This document shows, one piece after another, positions 8,168 to 18,396 of a DNA stretch of 64,000 bases (position 1 is its first letter; each line of letters begins with the position of its first letter). The notes beneath the pieces were generated by a model. It saw only the letters and a program-made list of their open reading frames with translations, was not told where the DNA came from and did no database searches. The position numbers and the translations under genes were made by a program. The stretch is from Hydrogenophaga sp. (GTDB lineage: Bacteria; Pseudomonadota; Gammaproteobacteria; Burkholderiales; Burkholderiaceae_C), in the NCBI RefSeq assembly GCF_019635465.1, contig NZ_JAHBZK010000011.1, positions 85,103-149,102 of the forward strand, given 5' to 3'.

Positions 8168-9259
8168 ATGCCTTTTGCCGCCGAACCGCCCTTCGACCAT
8201 GGCCATGCGGCCCGCACGGCCGTCATCCTGTGCAACCTGGGTACGCCGGACGAGCCCACCGCCCCCGCGCTGCGGCGCTACCTGGGCGAATTCCTGAGCG
8301 ATCAGCGGGTGGTGGAGATTCCACGGCTGGTGTGGCTGCCCATCCTGCACGGCATCATCCTGCGCGTGCGCCCGGCCAAATCGGCCGCCAAGTACGCCAG
8401 CATCTGGACGCCCGAGGGCTCACCACTGAAGGTCTGGACCGAGAAGCAGGCCAAGCTGCTGCAAGGGCACCTGGGCGAGCGCGGGCACGACGTGCTGGTG
8501 CGCTACGCCATGCGCTACGGCAACCCGTCGGTGGCCAGCGTGCTCGACGAGGTCAAGGCCGCCGGCGCCACCCGTGTGCTGCTGTTGCCGGCCTACCCGC
8601 AGTACAGCGGCACCACCACCGCCAGCGTGGTCGACGCCGTGTCGGCCTGGTCGGCGCGCCAGCGGCACCTGCCCGAGCTGCGCTTCGTCAACCGCTACCA
8701 CGACGACCCCGGCTACATCGCGGCGCTGGCGCAATCGGTGCGCGCGCACTGGCTGGTCAATGGCAAGCCCGACAAGCTGGTGATGAGTTTTCATGGCGTG
8801 CCCGAGCGCACCCTGCACCTGGGCGACCCCTACCACTGCGAATGCCACAAGACCGGGCGCCTGCTGGCCCAGGCCCTGGGCATTGGTGCTGACGACTACG
8901 TGGTCACCTTCCAGAGCCGCTTCGGCAAGGCCAAGTGGCTGGAGCCCTACACCGAGCCCTCCCTGGTGGCGCTGGCCAAAGGCGGCAAGCAGCGCGTGGA
9001 CGTGATGTGCCCGGGCTTCACCAGCGACTGCATCGAAACGCTCGAAGAGATCGATATGGAGGCCCGCGCGGCCTTCCTGGGCGCGGGCGGCCGCACGTTC
9101 AACTACATCGGCTGCCTCAACGACCGGCCCGAATGGATTCGCGCCCTGGCCGACGTCGCCGAGCGCCATTTGCAGGGCTGGCCCACACGTGAGCCGCGCG
9201 ACGAAGACGCGCTCAGACAGCGTCGCGAGCGCGCCCTGGCCATGGGCGCGCGCACCTGA
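8168..9259 (+). CDS. hemH: Ferrochelatase HemH
   Basis: 363 residues, the usual length. It inserts Fe2+ into protoporphyrin IX in the last step of haem synthesis. Family hallmarks are the N-terminal VILCNLGTPDEPT strand-loop, the RYGNPS segment, the LPAYPQYSGTTT loop and the catalytic-His region SFHGVPERT, followed by DPYHCEC. The long form with a cytoplasmic N-terminus is typical of Burkholderiales. A GGGAG sequence sits before the ATG. It is divergent from the HAD hydrolase gene and convergent with the alpha/beta hydrolase gene, whose stop directly abuts its own. Confidence 0.95.
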   Translation: MPFAAEPPFDHGHAARTAVILCNLGTPDEPTAPALRRYLGEFLSDQRVVEIPRLVWLPILHGIILRVRPAKSAAKYASIWTPEGSPLKVWTEKQAKLLQGHLGERGHDVLVRYAMRYGNPSVASVLDEVKAAGATRVLLLPAYPQYSGTTTASVVDAVSAWSARQRHLPELRFVNRYHDDPGYIAALAQSVRAHWLVNGKPDKLVMSFHGVPERTLHLGDPYHCECHKTGRLLAQALGIGADDYVVTFQSRFGKAKWLEPYTEPSLVALAKGGKQRVDVMCPGFTSDCIETLEEIDMEARAAFLGAGGRTFNYIGCLNDRPEWIRALADVAERHLQGWPTREPRDEDALRQRRERALAMGART

Positions 9260-10117
9260 TCAGCTCAGGAAGCGCTGCACCAGCTCCAGCTGATCGGGCA
9301 CGTTGAGCGCCGGCGCGTGGCCACAGCCGGCGATGGTCACCACCAGCGCGCGCGGGCCACGGTCGCGCATGGCCTCGGCGGTGTCGGCCAGCAGCAGGTC
9401 CGAGTCGGCGCCGCGCAGGCACAGCACCGGCATGTCGATGGCGTCGAAGACTGGCCACAAGTCGTAGTCGTGCGGGTGGTGGGTGAACTGCATCACCATC
9501 GCCGGGTCGTAGTGCGGCGTGACGCGGCCGTCGGGCAAGCGGCGCAGCGAGCTCTCGGTGAGCTGGCACCATTGCGCATCGGGCAGGTAGCCATAGGGCT
9601 GGTACACGGTGCGAAAGTACCGCTCCAGCTCGCCCACGGTGTCAAAGGCCGCCGGGTTGCCCGCGTAGCTGCGAATGCGCTGCACCGCGGGCTCGGCCAG
9701 CTGCGGGCCGATGTCGTTGAGCACCAGGCGCTGGATGCGGCCCTTGAGCGGCCCGGCCGCGCACACCATGCCGATGGCACCCCCCATCGACGTGCCCACC
9801 CAGTGGAATTGGGTCAACCCCAGCTGGTCCACGAGCGAAGTCGCCAACCGGGCGTAGAAGTCGAGGCAGTACTCGGCCTCGGGCTGTGGGCTCCATTGCG
9901 ACAGGCCCCGGCCGATGGTGTCGGGGCAGATCACGCGCCAGCCCTGTGCGCACAGGTGCGCGGCCAGCGGGTCCATGTCGCGCCCTGTGCGCGCCAGGCC
10001 GTGCCAGGCCACCACCACGTCGCCGCTGGGCTGCGCGGGCACCCAATCCATGAAATGAATCTCGCGGCCTTCGCAGGCCAGGTAGCGCGATTGCACGCTG
10101 AACGAAGCGGTGGTCAT
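9260..10117 (-). CDS. Alpha/beta hydrolase, last gene of liv-1 operon
   Basis: 285 residues of the alpha/beta-hydrolase fold. Oxyanion residues HG lie at 39-40, the nucleophile elbow G-T-S-M-G has Ser110, and a near-C-terminal CGHAPALN supplies the catalytic His. There is no signal peptide, so it is cytoplasmic. The ATG overlaps the stop of the upstream livM (ATGA), so it is translationally coupled to an ABC importer. This suggests that the importer brings in an ester, lactone or ring-cleavage product which this enzyme hydrolyses. The longer frame that includes livM sequence is an artefact. Confidence 0.85.
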   Translation of the reverse strand: MTTASFSVQSRYLACEGREIHFMDWVPAQPSGDVVVAWHGLARTGRDMDPLAAHLCAQGWRVICPDTIGRGLSQWSPQPEAEYCLDFYARLATSLVDQLGLTQFHWVGTSMGGAIGMVCAAGPLKGRIQRLVLNDIGPQLAEPAVQRIRSYAGNPAAFDTVGELERYFRTVYQPYGYLPDAQWCQLTESSLRRLPDGRVTPHYDPAMVMQFTHHPHDYDLWPVFDAIDMPVLCLRGADSDLLLADTAEAMRDRGPRALVVTIAGCGHAPALNVPDQLELVQRFLS

Positions 10118-11226
10118 GACGGCTCCTTGTGTGCGAGGCGCGCCACCGCCGCGCGCTCGCGCAGCCGCCCGACGATGCCGGTGGGGAAGTAATAGACCGA
10201 GAGCACGAACAGCAGGCCCAGCCACAGCAGCCAGCGATCGGGCGTGAGGATGGCAGGCAGCAGCGGAACGCCGTCGACCAGGCCACCGAGCGCTCGCAGC
10301 AGGTCCTGCAGGTAGCTCTGCGCCACCAGGAACAGCACACTGCCGATGACCGCGCCATAGAGCGTGCCCATGCCGCCGATGACCACGATCAGCAGCACGT
10401 CGAGCATGATCTCGAACGACAGCGAGGTGTCCGGCCCGTTGTAGCGCAGCCAGAGCGCGAGCAGGCAGCCCGCCAGCGTGGCGAACGAAGCCGAGATCAC
10501 GTTGGACAGCGTGCGGTACACCACGGTGCGGTAACCCAGCGCCTCGGCGCGGAAGTCGTTTTCGCGAATGGCCTGCAGCACCCGCCCGAACGGTGAGTTC
10601 ACGATGCGCAGCATCACCAGGAACATGGCCACCACGGTCACGAACAGCAGGTAGTAGGTGATGAAGCGCCCGTTGAGCGCCACCGCGCCGAAGGGGCCTT
10701 CGAAGTCGTCCTCCATCAACGCGAAGCCGGGCGTCAGCAGCTCGGGCAGGCGGAAGGTGAGACCGTCTTCGCCACCGGTGATGTCCGACAGCTGCGACGC
10801 CAGCGTGAGAAAGGCCGAGGCCACCGCCAGCGTGATCATCGCGAAGAAGATCGCCTTGACCCGCAGTGAGAACAGACCGATCAGCAGCGCCAGCAGCAGT
10901 GAGAGCAGCACGGCACCGACCGCCCCCACCGCCAGCGCCCACCAGGTCGAGCCCAGCGCCGTGACCGAGATGGCAATGCCGTACGCACCAATGCCGAAGA
11001 ACATGGTGTGCGCAAAGCTCACGATGCCGGTGTAGCCCAGCAGCAGATCGAAGCTGACCACCAGCGCGATGAAGATCAGCACCTTGGCCGCCACATTGAT
11101 GGCCTTGACGCTGGGAAACAGGAACGGCGCGAACGCCAGGCCGAGCACGACCAGCACCAGCAGCACCGACAGCACACGGCTGCGCGGCAGGTCGTTGGAG
11201 AGCAAGCGAGAGGACACGGTTGCCAC
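10114..11226 (-). CDS. livM: ABC importer permease LivM (cluster 1)
   Basis: 370-residue inner-membrane permease of the branched-chain amino acid family (HAAT). It has about nine to ten hydrophobic segments, the GYTGIVSFAH motif near residue 65-75 and the cytoplasmic ENDFRAEALGY loop that contacts the ATPases. It pairs with LivH to form the channel. The start lies 4 bases past the livH stop; the end overlaps the hydrolase start. LivM-type subunits of this size in Burkholderiales transport amino acids, aromatic acids, urea or amides, so the substrate is left open. Confidence 0.9.
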   Translation of the reverse strand: MATVSSRLLSNDLPRSRVLSVLLVLVVLGLAFAPFLFPSVKAINVAAKVLIFIALVVSFDLLLGYTGIVSFAHTMFFGIGAYGIAISVTALGSTWWALAVGAVGAVLLSLLLALLIGLFSLRVKAIFFAMITLAVASAFLTLASQLSDITGGEDGLTFRLPELLTPGFALMEDDFEGPFGAVALNGRFITYYLLFVTVVAMFLVMLRIVNSPFGRVLQAIRENDFRAEALGYRTVVYRTLSNVISASFATLAGCLLALWLRYNGPDTSLSFEIMLDVLLIVVIGGMGTLYGAVIGSVLFLVAQSYLQDLLRALGGLVDGVPLLPAILTPDRWLLWLGLLFVLSVYYFPTGIVGRLRERAAVARLAHKEPS

Positions 11227-11230
11227 TCCT

Positions 11231-12217
11231 TCAGCGGTTCGTCACGGGGTAGACCCCCTGCGGACGCCACAAAAGGATGGCGACCATGAGCGCGATGTTC
11301 GAGAACAGCGCCACCTTGGGCGCCAGAAAGCCGGTGTAGTTGGCCATCAGCCCCACCAGCAAGGCGCCCACCAGGGCACCCAGCGTGGAGCCCAGGCCGC
11401 CGATGATGATGACGATGAAGATCAGCACGTTGACCTGCGCGCCCATCTGCGGCAGCACGGTCTGCTGGTAAAGGCCCCACATCACACCGCCGAGGCCGGC
11501 CAGCGCACTGCCGGCCACGAACACGCCCACGAACAGCCGGTGGATGCGGTAGCCCAGCGACTCGACCATTTCGCGGTCCTGCACACCGGCGCGGATCAGC
11601 AGGCCGACCTTGGTGCGGTTGAGCGTCCAGACCATGATGGCGAACACCACCAGGCCGACCACCACCGCCAGCAGGCGGTACTTCTCGATGGAGGCGTCGC
11701 CGATGATGAAGCTGCCACGCAGCGTCTCGGGCAGTGGCAGCGCCAGCTGACCCGGGCCCCACACCACCTTGATCAGCTCTTCGCCGATGATCATCCCGCC
11801 CATGGTGATGAGGATCTGCTTGAGGTGCTGGCCATAGACCGGCCGCACGATCATGCGTTCAAACACCCAGCCCAGCGCGCCCGCCACCACCATCGCCGCC
11901 AGCATGGCCGGCACCAGCGCGGCCAGGTTGAGCCAGAAGCTGTCGGCGATGGCGTAGGCGTTGAGCCCGCCGAACACACTGACCGCCACGAAGGCACCGA
12001 GGGCGATGAACACGCCGTGGCCGAAGTTGAGCACGTCCATCAGCCCGAACACCAGCGTGAGGCCCGAAGCGATGACGAACACGATCAACCCCATGGCCAG
12101 GCCCGCCACGGTGAGCGTGAGCCAGGTGGACGGGCTGCCCACCGCAGGCAAGGCCAGCGCGGCCAGCAGCGGCACCAGCGCGACGGGGCGCCAGTCGAAG
12201 TCTTTCAAGAAATTCAT
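11231..12217 (-). CDS. livH: ABC importer permease LivH (cluster 1)
   Basis: 328-residue integral membrane protein of the LivH family, with the diagnostic GLTLVFGLMDVLNFGHG stretch near residues 50-68 and the IRAGVQDREMVESLGY coupling loop. The N-terminus (MNFLKDFDW) follows directly from an ATG that overlaps the livF stop (ATGA). The longer frame reading back through livF is a shadow. It works with LivM and the two ATPases in the same operon. Confidence 0.9.
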   Translation of the reverse strand: MNFLKDFDWRPVALVPLLAALALPAVGSPSTWLTLTVAGLAMGLIVFVIASGLTLVFGLMDVLNFGHGVFIALGAFVAVSVFGGLNAYAIADSFWLNLAALVPAMLAAMVVAGALGWVFERMIVRPVYGQHLKQILITMGGMIIGEELIKVVWGPGQLALPLPETLRGSFIIGDASIEKYRLLAVVVGLVVFAIMVWTLNRTKVGLLIRAGVQDREMVESLGYRIHRLFVGVFVAGSALAGLGGVMWGLYQQTVLPQMGAQVNVLIFIVIIIGGLGSTLGALVGALLVGLMANYTGFLAPKVALFSNIALMVAILLWRPQGVYPVTNR

Positions 12218-12954
12218 TGATGCGCTCCCAGCGAGAGCCCCAGCAAACGCGCTTGCAGCGCCGTGTCCTCGGCCAGTTCGGCCATGGCGCCGCTGTGCAC
12301 CACGCGGCCGTCGTCCATCACGGCCACCTGATCGCCCAGCTGGCGTGCGAAGTTGAAGTTCTGCTCGACCAGCAGGATCGTGGTCTGCGCGGCCTTGAGC
12401 TCCTTGAATGCCGCGATCATGTTCTGGATGATGGCCGGCGCCAGGCCCTTGCTGGGCTCGTCGATCAGCAGCAGGCGGCGCGGCTCGACGATGGCGCGTG
12501 AGACCGCGAGCATCTGCTTCTGTCCGCCCGAGAGCTTGCCCGCCGGGTGCAACCAGAACTTCTTCATGGCCGGGAACATGTCGAAGATCCACTCCAGGCG
12601 CTTCGTGTCCACGTCGTCGAGCGTGCGCGCGCCACGCGCGGCCAGCAGCATGTTCTCCTTGACGCTCAGGTCCGAGAAGATGCCCATGTTCTCGGGCACG
12701 TAGGCCACACCGCTTTGCGCGATGTCGGGCGTGGCGCGCCCGCCGATGTCCTGCCCCGCCAGCGTGATCCGCCCCTGGCTGGGCTTCCACAAGCCCATGA
12801 TGGTGCGCAGCGTGGTGGTCTTGCCGGCGCCGTTGCGGCCCAGCAGCATGGTGAGCCCGTTCTCGGGCACCACCAGGTCCACGCCGTGCAGGATGTGGTA
12901 CGCGCCGATGTGGGTGTGCACGCCCTCGAGCGTGAGCAAGGCGGTGGTGCTCAT
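12214..12954 (-). CDS. livF: ABC importer ATPase LivF (cluster 1)
   Basis: 246-residue ATP-binding subunit. The Walker A (GRNGAGKTT, about 39-47), the signature LSGGQKQML and the Walker B LLLIDEPSKGLAP are intact, as is the switch His region. The pattern EQNFNFARQLGDQVAVMDDGRVVHSG at the C-terminal side is typical of LivF rather than LivG. Both ends overlap neighbours by four bases (ATGA), showing tight translational coupling in the operon. Confidence 0.92.
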   Translation of the reverse strand: MSTTALLTLEGVHTHIGAYHILHGVDLVVPENGLTMLLGRNGAGKTTTLRTIMGLWKPSQGRITLAGQDIGGRATPDIAQSGVAYVPENMGIFSDLSVKENMLLAARGARTLDDVDTKRLEWIFDMFPAMKKFWLHPAGKLSGGQKQMLAVSRAIVEPRRLLLIDEPSKGLAPAIIQNMIAAFKELKAAQTTILLVEQNFNFARQLGDQVAVMDDGRVVHSGAMAELAEDTALQARLLGLSLGAHQ

Positions 12955-13715
12955 GCCACGGCCTCTTCTTCCTCGGGGTTCACGCCCAGGTAAGCCTGTT
13001 GCACCACCGGCGATGCGATCACCGTCTCTGGCTCGCCATCGGCCACCAGGTGTCCGTTGTGCAGCACGATGATGCGGTCCGAGAGCTCGCGCACCACGTC
13101 CATCTTGTGCTCGACCAGCAGGATGATCTTGGAGCGGTCTTCCTTGAGGCGGCGGATGAGGTTCAGGATCACCGGCACCTCGTCCACGCTCATGCCCGCC
13201 GTGGGTTCGTCAAACATGTAGACCTTGGGGTCGAGCGCCATGAGGATGGCCACCTCCAGCTTGCGCTGGTCGCCGTGCGGCAGACTGGCCGCGCGCGCCT
13301 CGCGCTTGTCCAGCAGCGACACCGTCTCCAGGATGTGCAGCGCGCGATCGAGCAGGTCGCGCCGATCACTCCAGATCCGGAAGAAGTCCAGCCCGGCCCC
13401 CGCCCTCGCCTGCACCGCCAGCCGCACGTTCTCGACCACGCTCAGCTGCGGGAACAGGTTGGTGAGCTGGAAGGCCCGCCCCAGGCCAGCGCGCGTGCGC
13501 AGCGGCGCGCTCAGGCGGCTGATGTCCTGACCGTCGAGCGACACGCTGCCCGCCGTGGCCTTGATCTGCCCCGAGATCAGGTTGAAGTAGGTCGTCTTGC
13601 CCGCGCCATTGGGGCCGACGATGGCCGTCAGCGTGCCCGGCGCAAACGCGCAGGAGACAGCGTTGACCGCCACGTGCCCACCGAAGCGGACCGTGAGTTC
13701 TGAGGTTTCAAGCAT
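12951..13715 (-). CDS. livG: ABC importer ATPase LivG (cluster 1)
   Basis: 254-residue ATP-binding subunit with Walker [10 protein letters not shown], the LivG-type LTNLFPQLSVVENV insertion after the Q-loop, a signature in the LivG style (LPHGDQRKLEVAI in place of LSGGQ) and Walker B VYMFDEPTAGMS. The chosen ATG (13715) begins MLETSELTVRFGG, the usual LivG start; the upstream extension lies in the G/C-rich spacer after livK. The stop overlaps the livF start. Confidence 0.9.
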   Translation of the reverse strand: MLETSELTVRFGGHVAVNAVSCAFAPGTLTAIVGPNGAGKTTYFNLISGQIKATAGSVSLDGQDISRLSAPLRTRAGLGRAFQLTNLFPQLSVVENVRLAVQARAGAGLDFFRIWSDRRDLLDRALHILETVSLLDKREARAASLPHGDQRKLEVAILMALDPKVYMFDEPTAGMSVDEVPVILNLIRRLKEDRSKIILLVEHKMDVVRELSDRIIVLHNGHLVADGEPETVIASPVVQQAYLGVNPEEEEAVA

Positions 13716-13854
13716 GGAGACTCCGCAACGAGCGAGGGGGAGTCGGCCGCCGCCGGTGCGGCGGCCTTCGAGGGACACCGCGGAACTGGCTTCGCCAGGC
13801 CGCAGGTGTCGTCCCCCTTCTCAAGGGGGAAGCCGCATCAGCGGCGCAGGAGGT
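13716..13854 (-). repeat. G/C-rich palindromic spacer between livK and livG
   Basis: This 139-base gap holds a perfect hairpin, TCCCCCTT-CTC-AAGGGGGA (13812-13830), and a G/C palindrome near 13745-13770. A related CCCCC/GGGGG hairpin follows glyA (63618-63632). Their form suggests a family of repeated intergenic palindromes. Between a binding-protein gene and its permease/ATPase genes, such an element commonly limits downstream expression or protects the upstream mRNA end. That role is inferred here. Confidence 0.5.
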
Positions 13855-15051
13855 TTACCGTTTATTCCGAATCGGAATGGCCATGTCTTCCGGCTTGATC
13901 TCACGCACCAGCTCCGGCACGCCCCAGGCGAACGCCGGGTCGGCCTTGATCCGGAAGTGGTACATGCTCTGCATGGCCTGGTGGTCTTCCTTGCGGAAGG
14001 TCATGGTGCCCTTGGGCGTGTCGAAGCTCATGCCTTCCATGGTCTGGATGAGCTTGTTGGTGTTGGTGTCGCCGTTGGTCTTCTTGAGCGCAGTCACCAC
14101 GGCCATGGCCGATGCGAAACCACCCGCGGTGAAGAAGTCAGGCGGTGCCTTGTACTCGCGGTAGTGCTCCGAGACCATGTGCTCGTTGATCGGGTTCTTG
14201 GGGATGCCGAAGTAGTAGTACAGCGCACCTTCCATGCCCGGGAACTGCTTGTAGGCCACCATGGCCGGCAGGATGTTGCCGCCGGTGGCGAGCTTGATGC
14301 CATAGCGCTTGTCCAGCTCCATCTCGGCGATCTTGGCAAACGGCGTCGGCGCGCCCGACCACACCACCGAGATGAACTTGTTGCCCGGCTGGTCCTTGAG
14401 CTTGTCCACCAGGCGCAGCAGGCCAGCGGTGAAGTCGGTGGTGCCCACGGGCAGGTATTCCTCGTGCACCACCTTGGCCTTCTTGGTGAAGTCCTTGGCG
14501 GCCTTGACGGCGTCGCGGCCGAAGGCGTTGTCGTTGGCCAGCACGCCGATCACGTTGCCCGGCTGGTCCATGGCCACGGCGTTGGCGGCGGCGTCCTGGC
14601 TGCTGTTGCGGCCGGTGCGGAAGATGTACTTGTTCCACTTGTCGCCAGTGATCGAATCGGCCACGGCGGGCTCGACCAGCAGGATCTTGCGGTACTCCTC
14701 GGCCACCGGCAGCATGGCCAGCGCCACGGGCGAAGCGGTGGGGCCGATGGCGAGGTCGACCTTGTCGTCGGCATAGGCCGCGGCCAGCAGGCTCTTGCCG
14801 ATGTCGGGCTTGCCCTGGTCGTCCTTCTCGATCACCACGATCTTCTTGCCGCCGACCATCATGGTGCCGCCGGTGGCGTACTTCAGGCCCATCATCAAAC
14901 CCACCTGGGTCTGCTTGGCATAGGCCTCGAGCGGGCCGGTCATGCTGTGGATGTGGGCGATGCGGATTTCGCCTTTGTTGGCTTGGGCAAAGCCCAGGCT
15001 GGCCGTGCAGGCCAGGGCAATCACCGCCAGGCGGCGGGTGGCATTGAACAT
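13855..15051 (-). CDS. livK: ABC importer periplasmic binding protein LivK-type (cluster 1)
   Basis: 398 residues with a signal peptide (hydrophobic 9-20, cleavage predicted after GFA at about 22). It is a type I periplasmic binding protein of the HAAT family: the mature N-terminus begins with EIRIAHIHSMTGPLEAYAKQ, followed by the GLKYA and AIGPTASPVA segments that line the ligand site. Ligand specificity is unknown. It is first in the operon livK-livG-livF-livH-livM-hydrolase. A sigma-54 promoter and three palindromes lie upstream, so expression should depend on the adjacent activator. Confidence 0.9.
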   Translation of the reverse strand: MFNATRRLAVIALACTASLGFAQANKGEIRIAHIHSMTGPLEAYAKQTQVGLMMGLKYATGGTMMVGGKKIVVIEKDDQGKPDIGKSLLAAAYADDKVDLAIGPTASPVALAMLPVAEEYRKILLVEPAVADSITGDKWNKYIFRTGRNSSQDAAANAVAMDQPGNVIGVLANDNAFGRDAVKAAKDFTKKAKVVHEEYLPVGTTDFTAGLLRLVDKLKDQPGNKFISVVWSGAPTPFAKIAEMELDKRYGIKLATGGNILPAMVAYKQFPGMEGALYYYFGIPKNPINEHMVSEHYREYKAPPDFFTAGGFASAMAVVTALKKTNGDTNTNKLIQTMEGMSFDTPKGTMTFRKEDHQAMQSMYHFRIKADPAFAWGVPELVREIKPEDMAIPIRNKR

Positions 15052-15104
15052 GTCGTGTCTCCTCGATGGGTGGGTCGCGGCGCGGTGCGCCGTCGCTGTC
15101 CATC

Positions 15105-15119
15105 GCAGACAACGTGCCA
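15105..15119 (-). promoter_or_regulatory. Sigma-54 (-24/-12) promoter of livK operon
   Basis: On the minus strand this reads TGGCACG-TTGT-CTGC, differing at one position from the sigma-54 consensus TGGCACG-N4-TTGC. The invariant GG and GC are spaced by exactly 10 bases. It lies 54 bases before the livK start codon, leaving room for a leader of about 40 bases. A sigma-54-type activator is encoded immediately upstream. This is the clearest promoter in the window. Confidence 0.85.
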
Positions 15120-15169
15120 GACTACAAGTGCTTGATTTATCGTGACTTTTTCAGCAGTCACTGACTACC

Positions 15170-15204
15170 TGTCTGAATTTCAGGCAGCTATCTATGTCTG
15201 AAAT

Positions 15205-15230
<26 letters not shown>
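15170..15230. promoter_or_regulatory. Three 17-bp palindromes: likely upstream activator sites
   Basis: Three copies of TGTCTGAA-N-TTCAGACA occur at 15170-15186 (one mismatch in the arms), 15195-15211 (perfect) and 15214-15230 (two mismatches). Centres are 25 and 19 bases apart, and they lie about 50-125 bases upstream of the -24 element. This is the usual range for enhancer sites of sigma-54 activators with a Fis-type DNA-binding domain. The second copy contains the stop codon of the activator gene and the third lies wholly inside its coding end. Confidence 0.75.
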
Positions 15231-16680
<1,450 letters not shown>

Positions 16681-16714
16681 GCGCCGGATGGTACCCCCGA
16701 GGGGTACCGGCGCC
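16681..16714. other. Strong hairpin between tctA and the sigma-54 activator gene
   Basis: GGTACCCC-CGA-GGGGTACC (16690-16708) is a perfect 8-bp stem, extended outward by GCGCCG/CGGCGC. It lies directly before the activator start codon and would occlude its ribosome-binding region in mRNA read from tctA. No T-run follows, so a simple intrinsic terminator is less likely than attenuation or translational control. Confidence 0.5.
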
Positions 16715-16731
16715 ATCCCGCCGGCCGGCCC

Positions 16732-18240
16732 TCAGGCCGTGGCTTCGGTCGCCGCGCGCCGGCGCGCCAGCAACCGGGGCACGATCAGGATCAGCGCCAC
16801 CACGATCAGCAGTGTCAGCGACATCGGCCGGTCGATGAAGACGCGCCAGCTGCCCTCGCCGATTGCCATGGCGTTGCGCATCTGCGCCTCGGCCAGCGGG
16901 CCGAGGATCAGGCCCACGATCACCGGCGCGATCGGGAAGTCGAAGCGGCGCATGACCACACCCAGCAGGCCCAGGCCGGCCATGAGGAACAGATCGAATG
17001 CGCTCTGGCGCATGCCGTACACGCCCACCGTGGCAAAAATCAGGATGCCGGCGTAGAGCTGCGGACGCGGCACGCGCAGCAGCTTCACCCACAAGCCCAC
17101 CAGCGGCAGGTTGAGCACCAGCAGCATGACGTTGCCGATGTAGAGCGACGCAATCAACGCCCACACCAGCGAGGACGAGGTCTGAAACAGCTGCGGGCCG
17201 GCGTTGATGCCGTAGTTCTGCAAGGCAGACAGCAGGATGGCCGCCGTCACCGAGGTGGGAATGCCCAGCGTGAGCAGCGGCACCAGCGTGGCCGTCACCG
17301 CCGCGTTGTTGGCGGCCTCGGGTCCGGCCACGCCTTCGATGGCGCCGGTACTGCCGAAGCTGTCGCGGTCCTCGCCCTTGGCCAGCTTGCGCTCGGTGGC
17401 GTAGCTAAGGAAGGTCGGGATCTCGGAGCCACCCGCGGGAATGGTGCCGAACGGAAAGCCCAGCGCCGTGCCGCGCAGCCAGGCCGGCCAGGAGCGCTTC
17501 CACTCGTCACGCGTCATGTGCACCTTGGACAGGTGGTTCACCTCGAGCTTGACCCGACCTTCGTAGAGCGTGTTGTAGAAAGCCTCGGTCACGGCGAACA
17601 GACCGACCGCGACCAGCACCACCTCGATGCCGTCCATGAACTCCAGAATGCCGGCGGTGTAGCGCACCTGGGCGGTGATCTGGTCAATGCCTACCAGGCC
17701 CATCGACAGTCCAAGGATCAGCGCCGTCATGCCGCGCAGCGTGCTCTGCCCCAGCACCGCGCTGACCGTGGTGAAGGCCACCAGCATCAGGCAGAAATAC
17801 TCGGGCGGCCCGAGCTTGACCGCGTACTCCGCCAGCACCGGCGCAAAGAAGGTGACCAGCACCGTGGCCACCGTGCCCGCCACGAACGAGCCGATGGCCG
17901 AGGTGGCCAGCGCCGCCCCCGCGCGGCCGTTCTTGGCCATGCGAAAACCTTCAAGCGCGGTGACCATGGTCCCGGTCTCACCCGGGGTGTTGAGCAGGAT
18001 TGAGGTTGTGGAGCCACCGTACATGGCGCCGTAGTAGATGCCGGCGAAAAAGATCATCGACGCGGTGGGCTCCACCTGGCCGGTGATGGGCAGCAGCATG
18101 GCCACGGTGACCGCCGGCCCCAGCCCCGGCAACACACCGATGGCCGTACCCAGCGCGCAGCCGGCCAGGGCCCACAACAGGTTGATCGGCGAGGCAGCGG
18201 TGGCAAAGCCGCCCAGCAACTGGGTGAGGATGTCGGACAT
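16732..18240 (-). CDS. tctA: Tripartite tricarboxylate transporter large permease TctA
   Basis: 502 residues with about 11-12 membrane segments. The family motifs are present: the [17 protein letters not shown] stretch near residue 35-52, the [15 protein letters not shown] loop and the second-half repeat [14 protein letters not shown]. TctA moves citrate or other di/tricarboxylates (or aromatic carboxylates) together with TctB and the binding protein TctC. The ATG is immediately preceded by a heptamer repeat tract, so no Shine-Dalgarno sequence is present, which is unusual. Gene order is tctC-tctB-tctA. Confidence 0.92.
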   Translation of the reverse strand: MSDILTQLLGGFATAASPINLLWALAGCALGTAIGVLPGLGPAVTVAMLLPITGQVEPTASMIFFAGIYYGAMYGGSTTSILLNTPGETGTMVTALEGFRMAKNGRAGAALATSAIGSFVAGTVATVLVTFFAPVLAEYAVKLGPPEYFCLMLVAFTTVSAVLGQSTLRGMTALILGLSMGLVGIDQITAQVRYTAGILEFMDGIEVVLVAVGLFAVTEAFYNTLYEGRVKLEVNHLSKVHMTRDEWKRSWPAWLRGTALGFPFGTIPAGGSEIPTFLSYATERKLAKGEDRDSFGSTGAIEGVAGPEAANNAAVTATLVPLLTLGIPTSVTAAILLSALQNYGINAGPQLFQTSSSLVWALIASLYIGNVMLLVLNLPLVGLWVKLLRVPRPQLYAGILIFATVGVYGMRQSAFDLFLMAGLGLLGVVMRRFDFPIAPVIVGLILGPLAEAQMRNAMAIGEGSWRVFIDRPMSLTLLIVVALILIVPRLLARRRAATEATA

Positions 18241-18349
18241 GGGCGTTGGGCGTTGGGCGTTGGGCGTTGGGCGTTGGGCGTTGGGCGTTGGGCGTTGGGC
18301 GTTGGGCGTTGGGCGTTGGGCGTTGGGCGTTGGGCGTTGGGCGTTGGGC
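18241..18349. repeat. Heptanucleotide tandem repeat (GGGCGTT)15.6
   Basis: 109 bases of perfect GGGCGTT repeats (AACGCCC on the coding strand of tct), ending exactly at the tctA start codon. A short decayed continuation (CAACGC-type units) extends to about 18395. The unit has no start codon. Because 7 is not a multiple of 3, copy-number change would shift frames, but the tract lies outside the genes. It fills the tctB-tctA gap and removes any ribosome-binding sequence. Long perfect short-unit tracts are prone to slippage. Confidence 0.95.
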
Positions 18350-18396
18350 AGGGCGAGCGTGGCCGCTCAACGCTCAACCCTCAACGCACAACGCCG

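Noticed and set aside
18241-18395. CRISPR-like array or peptide-repeat gene in the heptamer tract
   Set aside because: The unit is 7 bases without spacers. The apparent AQRPTPN peptide repeat is just translation of the tract, and the frames lack their own start signals.
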